Assembly: GCF_009746585.1 (NCBI RefSeq)
Contig: NZ_WRPO01000031.1
Span: 1 to 36,323, forward strand
Reading direction: 5' to 3'
DNA from: Novosphingobium aquimarinum
GTDB lineage: Bacteria > Pseudomonadota > Alphaproteobacteria > Sphingomonadales > Sphingomonadaceae
DNA: 36,323 bases
This document shows positions 33,024 to 36,323 of this stretch, in pieces. The notes below the pieces were generated by a model, which made no database searches, was not told where the DNA came from, and saw nothing but the letters and a program-made list of their open reading frames with translations. Made by a program: the position numbers and the translations under genes. Position 1 is the stretch's first letter. Each line of letters begins with the position of its first letter.

Positions 33024-34181
33024 CTAGGAATTCGCGATGCGCAAATCCGGAAGGCCCCCTTGGGAATTGGGCAGCTGATGTCTTGTCGTCCCTTCGCAAA
33101 GCGATGCATGGGCCGCGACCGCACGCCTGACGCTGAACGCGTGGACCGCCGACCGGGCCACGGGCAGAATCTGCGCGTTAAGCGCCTTTTCGATCGCTGC
33201 ACTGAGGCTCGCGACATTGCCGACGGGAATGGGGTGGTGTGCTCCGACCTCTTCCAGCAGTTCGCACACCGCATCCGAACTCGCGGTGGCGATCACCGGG
33301 CAGCCGCAAGCCATGGCTTCGATCAAGGTCGCTGGCAGATCTTCCCAGCGGGATGAAAGGACCATCGCGGTCGCTTCCGCATAGTGCGGAACGACATCTT
33401 CCACGAAGCCGGCGAACTCTACTCTTTCCGAGATCCCGAGTTCAGCGCAAAGGTCGCGAAGCGCGTGTTCATCCGGCCCCACTCCGCAGATCCGCAATCG
33501 CCAAGGCCTCGAACTCAGGAGCGCAAGTGCCCCGAGCAAGGTCGGGTAATCCTTTTGCGAAGACAAGCGCCCGACGGAAAGGATAAGCGGCACGCCACAG
33601 TCTTTGCGGCTGACGAAGTTCTCCATCATCTCGTCACTGACGTAGGGATTGTTGAGAAATAGCGCCTTCCTGGCGAATGCCGGATGGATTTCGCCGATCT
33701 TGCCGATGCCGGATCTCGACAGGACGATGATGCGATCGGCGCGCCGAAAGATGAAGTGATAGGCCTGGATCCGAAGCATCCTCTTCAAGGGCGCCATGCC
33801 CGCCTTCAGGATCGGATTGGTGATCTTGGGCAGGAAGACGCCTTCGTAACGAGCCAAGGTGACAGCCGCCGCGGCGGCCAGATGGCAGTGGTTGCCGGGC
33901 GAGTGGAAGATCGTCGGTCTTCGGGTCCTGAGGTAACGCGCCAGCCTCGGAACGGCAGCGAGCAACCGGCTCCCTCTCCCCAGGCCGCGTGCGGTGCCCA
34001 GTTGATGGACGGAAACGGCTTGGTCCAGCAAGGACCGGACCGGCCCCGCGTCGCACAGGACTACCATCTCGACAGCGAAACCGCTGGCAGCCAGTCCGTT
34101 GGCGACGTGGCACGCCACGCGCTCCACGCCCCCCGGACCGAAATGGTCCAGCAGGATCGCCACGCTTTTCGCCGCTGTCAT
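33024..34181 (-). CDS. GT4-family glycosyltransferase
   Basis: 385 residues from ATG 34181; a longer frame starts at 34241, but neither start has a good ribosome site. MTAAKSVAILLDHFGPGGVERVACHVANGL is the GT-B N-terminus with the Gly-Gly-x-Glu motif. LILSVGRLSSQKDYPTLLGAL begins the nucleotide-sugar domain at about 200, and YAEATAMVLSSRWEDLPATLIEAMACGCPVIAT has the Glu-x7-Glu motif at about 285. GT4 enzymes add sugars to polysaccharide or glycolipid. No other glycan genes are visible, so the product is unknown. It lies outside the 20-kb island on the right. Confidence 0.87.
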   Translation of the reverse strand: MTAAKSVAILLDHFGPGGVERVACHVANGLAASGFAVEMVVLCDAGPVRSLLDQAVSVHQLGTARGLGRGSRLLAAVPRLARYLRTRRPTIFHSPGNHCHLAAAAAVTLARYEGVFLPKITNPILKAGMAPLKRMLRIQAYHFIFRRADRIIVLSRSGIGKIGEIHPAFARKALFLNNPYVSDEMMENFVSRKDCGVPLILSVGRLSSQKDYPTLLGALALLSSRPWRLRICGVGPDEHALRDLCAELGISERVEFAGFVEDVVPHYAEATAMVLSSRWEDLPATLIEAMACGCPVIATASSDAVCELLEEVGAHHPIPVGNVASLSAAIEKALNAQILPVARSAVHAFSVRRAVAAHASLCEGTTRHQLPNSQGGLPDLRIANS

Positions 34182-34507
34182 GCGAGCAGCGCCGAACAGA
34201 GTAGGGTCGTTAGGGTTTGAAGGTCGACGAGCATGAAGCATGGACGCCGCGACGCTCGCGGAACCACACTTCGCGCTCTGAAAAATTATAAAGAGTCAGG
34301 CCGGCCTGGCGTCGATCGATGGCATCCGCGTGCTGGCCTGGCTACTTTCCCCTATTCGGCGAGCAAGAACTCGGTCTCCTGCGGGAGATTTGGACAAATT
34401 CTTGAGCCGATCTTCGCATCACCGGATGGCGCGATCGCCTCCGTAGGTTGCATGACATTGGTCAAGGGGGGAGCCCCATGGGCGTCGTCGCCCCCTGATG
34501 GGCGGCG
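34182..34507. other. Gene-free gap between glycosyltransferase and MFS genes
   Basis: About 326 bp with no recognisable coding sequence, RNA gene or strong hairpin. Confidence 0.4.
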
Positions 34508-36178
34508 TCACGGCGCCATGTAGTTGACCGTTTCCTGCAGCGGGTCCGGAGTGTCCGCCTTCCAACGGACCGAGCCGAACGGTCGCTCCAACCGTCGGCG
34601 AACGCGGCGGCCCTCATCGCTCCGGTTGAAGCCGTCGGCAGCCGATTGGACCGCAAAATCCTCCTGGCTGTAGCGGTCGCGCATTCGGAGATAATCGCCC
34701 CATGTCGCGCAGTGATAGCGCTCCGTCCAGAGCGAGGGGTCGGCGATGTCGCGCGCGAGCGACCATTCGAATCCGCCGATACGTTTGCGCACGCGCTGCA
34801 TTTCCATCATCACCGTGTAAAATTCGCGGGCCTGCCGGGGATCGACGTCATATTCGACTTCGACGACGATCGGACCCGATCGCGGGGTCAGTTCCAATCC
34901 CACTTCCGGCTCGTTACCGATCGGGACCATGCCGTTCTCGCCTTCCCTGTCCTGCGCGACCGGAAGCAGGTAGCCCAGCAGTGCGGTCGCACCTACGGCG
35001 CAGCCCGAGGCGATGAAGGCGACCGAAACGCCGTTGGCGTCGGCAAACTCACCCCACAGCCACGCGCCGATCCCGACGCCCGCCGTGATCGCGGAGGAGA
35101 ACAGCGAAAGCGCGCGCGCCGTCACCCAGCGCGGCGCGGACATCTGAACGCTGACGTTGAGCAATGCGATGGTCAGAATGTTGCACGCGCCGACGACGAA
35201 GAAGCCAGCACACGCGGCCCCCAGCGAGCCGCTGAACCCGATGCCCACCAGCGACAGCCCCGTGCCGATCGCGCACAATTTGATGGCGCGCTCCACCCCG
35301 ATCTTCTCGCGGATCCTGCTCACGAACAGCGCTCCGATCACGGCACCCACGCCTTGCGCGCCCAGCAGGATGCCGAACGTGGCCGCATTGCCGTCCAGAA
35401 GATCCTTCGCGACCAGCGGCGCGAGCGCGCTTGCCGTTGCCGTCGACAGGCCGAAGCCGAGGACGCGAAGCAACGCGGTGCGAATCGGCGGCGAATGCAC
35501 AGCGAAGCGCAGCCCGCCCACGATCGCGCGATCCACTCGCTCAGGCGGCAATCGCGAGGGCACATGCTTGCGGCGCCATGTCAGAAACGCGAGGAACAGC
35601 GGCGAGTAAAGCACCGAAGTCAAGGCGAAGACCGCCTTTGCGCCCGCGGCCAGTACGATCAACCCGCCCAGCGCCGGGCCGAAGCTGCGCGCGACATTGT
35701 AGCTGATCGTGCCCAACGCGACCGCCGCGGGCAAATGCGGGCGCGAAACCTGCTCGGGAATGGAGGCTTGCCAGGAAGGCGCATAGAGCGCGACCCCGGC
35801 ACCGATAAGCACGCAGAACCCCAGCAAGACCCACGGGGTCGTCAGCCCCATGAACGCAAGCGTCGCCAGGATCGCGGCATTGAGGGCGGAAAAAGCCAGC
35901 CCCATCATCGCGATCTTGCGACGGTCGAACATGTCCGCCACCGCTCCCGCGGGCAGAGTCACGAGCATCAGCGGCAGCATCATGGCCGTCTGGACCAGCG
36001 CCACCATGGTGGTGGAATCAGTCAGCTTGGTCATTTCCCACTGCGCGCCGATGCCGAGAAACAGCTGGCTGAAATTCGACAGTACGCTCGCCGACCAGAT
36101 CCGGCGGAAAACAGGTTCGCGAAGGGGAGCGAAGGCGCCGCCTGCTGCCGTGTTCTGTTCGCCGACATTCGTAGTCAT
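34508..36178 (-). CDS. MFS exporter (MFS_3/EntS-like) with C-terminal soluble domain
   Basis: 556 residues. The first 400 form a 12-helix MFS transporter of the EntS/DUF894 type: FRRIWSASVLSNFSQLFLGIGAQWEM, ADMFDRRKIAMMGLAFSALNAAIL (the loop 2-3 motif), and APSWQASIPEQV, all typical. From about residue 425 a soluble domain follows (IVVEVEYDVDPRQAREFYTVMMEMQRVRKRIGGFEWSLARDIADPSLWTERYHCATWGDYLRMRDRYS), resembling an antibiotic-biosynthesis-monooxygenase-like alpha+beta fold. Such tails exist in this subgroup; their role is unknown. Possibly efflux of a metabolite or siderophore. The gene is preceded by the right IS end. Confidence 0.87.
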   Translation of the reverse strand: MTTNVGEQNTAAGGAFAPLREPVFRRIWSASVLSNFSQLFLGIGAQWEMTKLTDSTTMVALVQTAMMLPLMLVTLPAGAVADMFDRRKIAMMGLAFSALNAAILATLAFMGLTTPWVLLGFCVLIGAGVALYAPSWQASIPEQVSRPHLPAAVALGTISYNVARSFGPALGGLIVLAAGAKAVFALTSVLYSPLFLAFLTWRRKHVPSRLPPERVDRAIVGGLRFAVHSPPIRTALLRVLGFGLSTATASALAPLVAKDLLDGNAATFGILLGAQGVGAVIGALFVSRIREKIGVERAIKLCAIGTGLSLVGIGFSGSLGAACAGFFVVGACNILTIALLNVSVQMSAPRWVTARALSLFSSAITAGVGIGAWLWGEFADANGVSVAFIASGCAVGATALLGYLLPVAQDREGENGMVPIGNEPEVGLELTPRSGPIVVEVEYDVDPRQAREFYTVMMEMQRVRKRIGGFEWSLARDIADPSLWTERYHCATWGDYLRMRDRYSQEDFAVQSAADGFNRSDEGRRVRRRLERPFGSVRWKADTPDPLQETVNYMAP

Positions 36179-36203
36179 GCGCTCATGCCGCTCCCGGGGC
36201 GCC

Positions 36204-36323
36204 TGTCAACGGCGGAGTAAAAGTCGTCCATTAGGCGGAGTAAAACCAGGCCACTTGATCCGGGTGTTGGCGAGCGCCGTGAGGGCGTAGCCCGAGCGGG
36301 GGTCGCCAACACCCGGATTGTCA
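36204..36323. mobile_element. Terminal 120 bp of an IS21-like element, right copy
   Basis: Exact reverse complement of 2-121. It begins TGTCAACGG at 36204 with GGCGGAGTAAAA at 36211-36222 and 36234-36245. The element body lies to the right. The bases outside the two ends (122 onward and 36203 backward) show no common target duplication, so the two IS copies were not inserted together as one simple event. Confidence 0.7.

Noticed and set aside
34646..36220. Long plus-strand frame of 524 codons
   Set aside because: Antisense to the MFS gene; Arg/Gln/His-rich, as expected of a shadow frame in high-GC DNA.
1..36323. Simple composite transposon of 36 kb
   Set aside because: No target duplication is visible outside the IS ends, the left end interrupts a thiolase gene, and the tRNA repeats bound a different unit. 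An assembly edge is as likely.
1..36323. CRISPR array
   Set aside because: No regularly spaced direct repeats were seen. The only tandem repeat noted is the 24-bp duplication at 23030.

Overview
The window looks like an accessory region of a high-GC alphaproteobacterium, most likely a sphingomonad (Sphingobium, Novosphingobium or Sphingomonas). The reasons are the gene content: an SCP-x-type thiolase tail, paired acyl-CoA dehydrogenases, a SigF/NrsF-type sigma/anti-sigma pair, a DUF6499/DUF2285 protein and a ParD/zeta-like toxin pair. The species call is an inference from family knowledge. Both ends of the window are the same 120-bp sequence in opposite orientation. It carries two GGCGGAGTAAAA repeats like an IS21-family end, so the window is either a segment between two inverted IS copies or a contig that stops in a repeat.

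Left module (about 120-10,333): an acyl-CoA catabolic cluster. It holds a thiolase tail cut by the IS, two overlapping acyl-CoA dehydrogenase genes, two SDR dehydrogenases, an acyl-CoA ligase, an alpha/beta hydrolase, a TetR regulator, and leuC/leuD-like hydro-lyase genes with no leuA or leuB beside them. Four 14-bp palindromes close to TNACCANNTGGTNA lie before the four transcription units, which suggests one regulon under the local TetR protein. The substrate cannot be named from sequence.

Middle (10,334-13,000): IS630 and SDR debris, an intact tyrosine integrase, and the first of two 55-bp direct repeats (12,629 and 32,755). Each repeat contains the 3' part of a tRNA, probably tRNA-Lys(CTT), ending in CCA. 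The repeats bound a 20-kb island with an integrase remnant 7 bp inside its left end. Neither copy has the tRNA 5' half, so a tandem array of islands at one tRNA gene fits best, with the intact tRNA outside the window.

Island (12,684-32,754): a frameshifted DUF6499/DUF2285 gene, a toxin-antitoxin pair, a membrane-anchored winged-helix regulator divergent from an exported serine hydrolase and a secreted unknown protein, then a stress module. The stress module holds DUF417 (RclC-like), a broken DoxX gene, DUF1223, an MsrP-like molybdoenzyme, cytochrome b, an aspartyl protease, a DUF2282 remnant, an ECF sigma factor and an NrsF-like anti-sigma factor. Three exact GTAACC-N16-CGAA promoters lie in this module, matching the SigF motif I recall from Caulobacter. 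The island ends with a LysR-linked set: an alcohol dehydrogenase-like reductase, two paralogous NAD(P)H:quinone reductases, SRPBCC and SnoaL-like proteins, and a truncated dehydrogenase.

Right end (32,810-36,203): a GT4 glycosyltransferase and an MFS exporter with a C-terminal soluble domain, on the far side of the second att copy.
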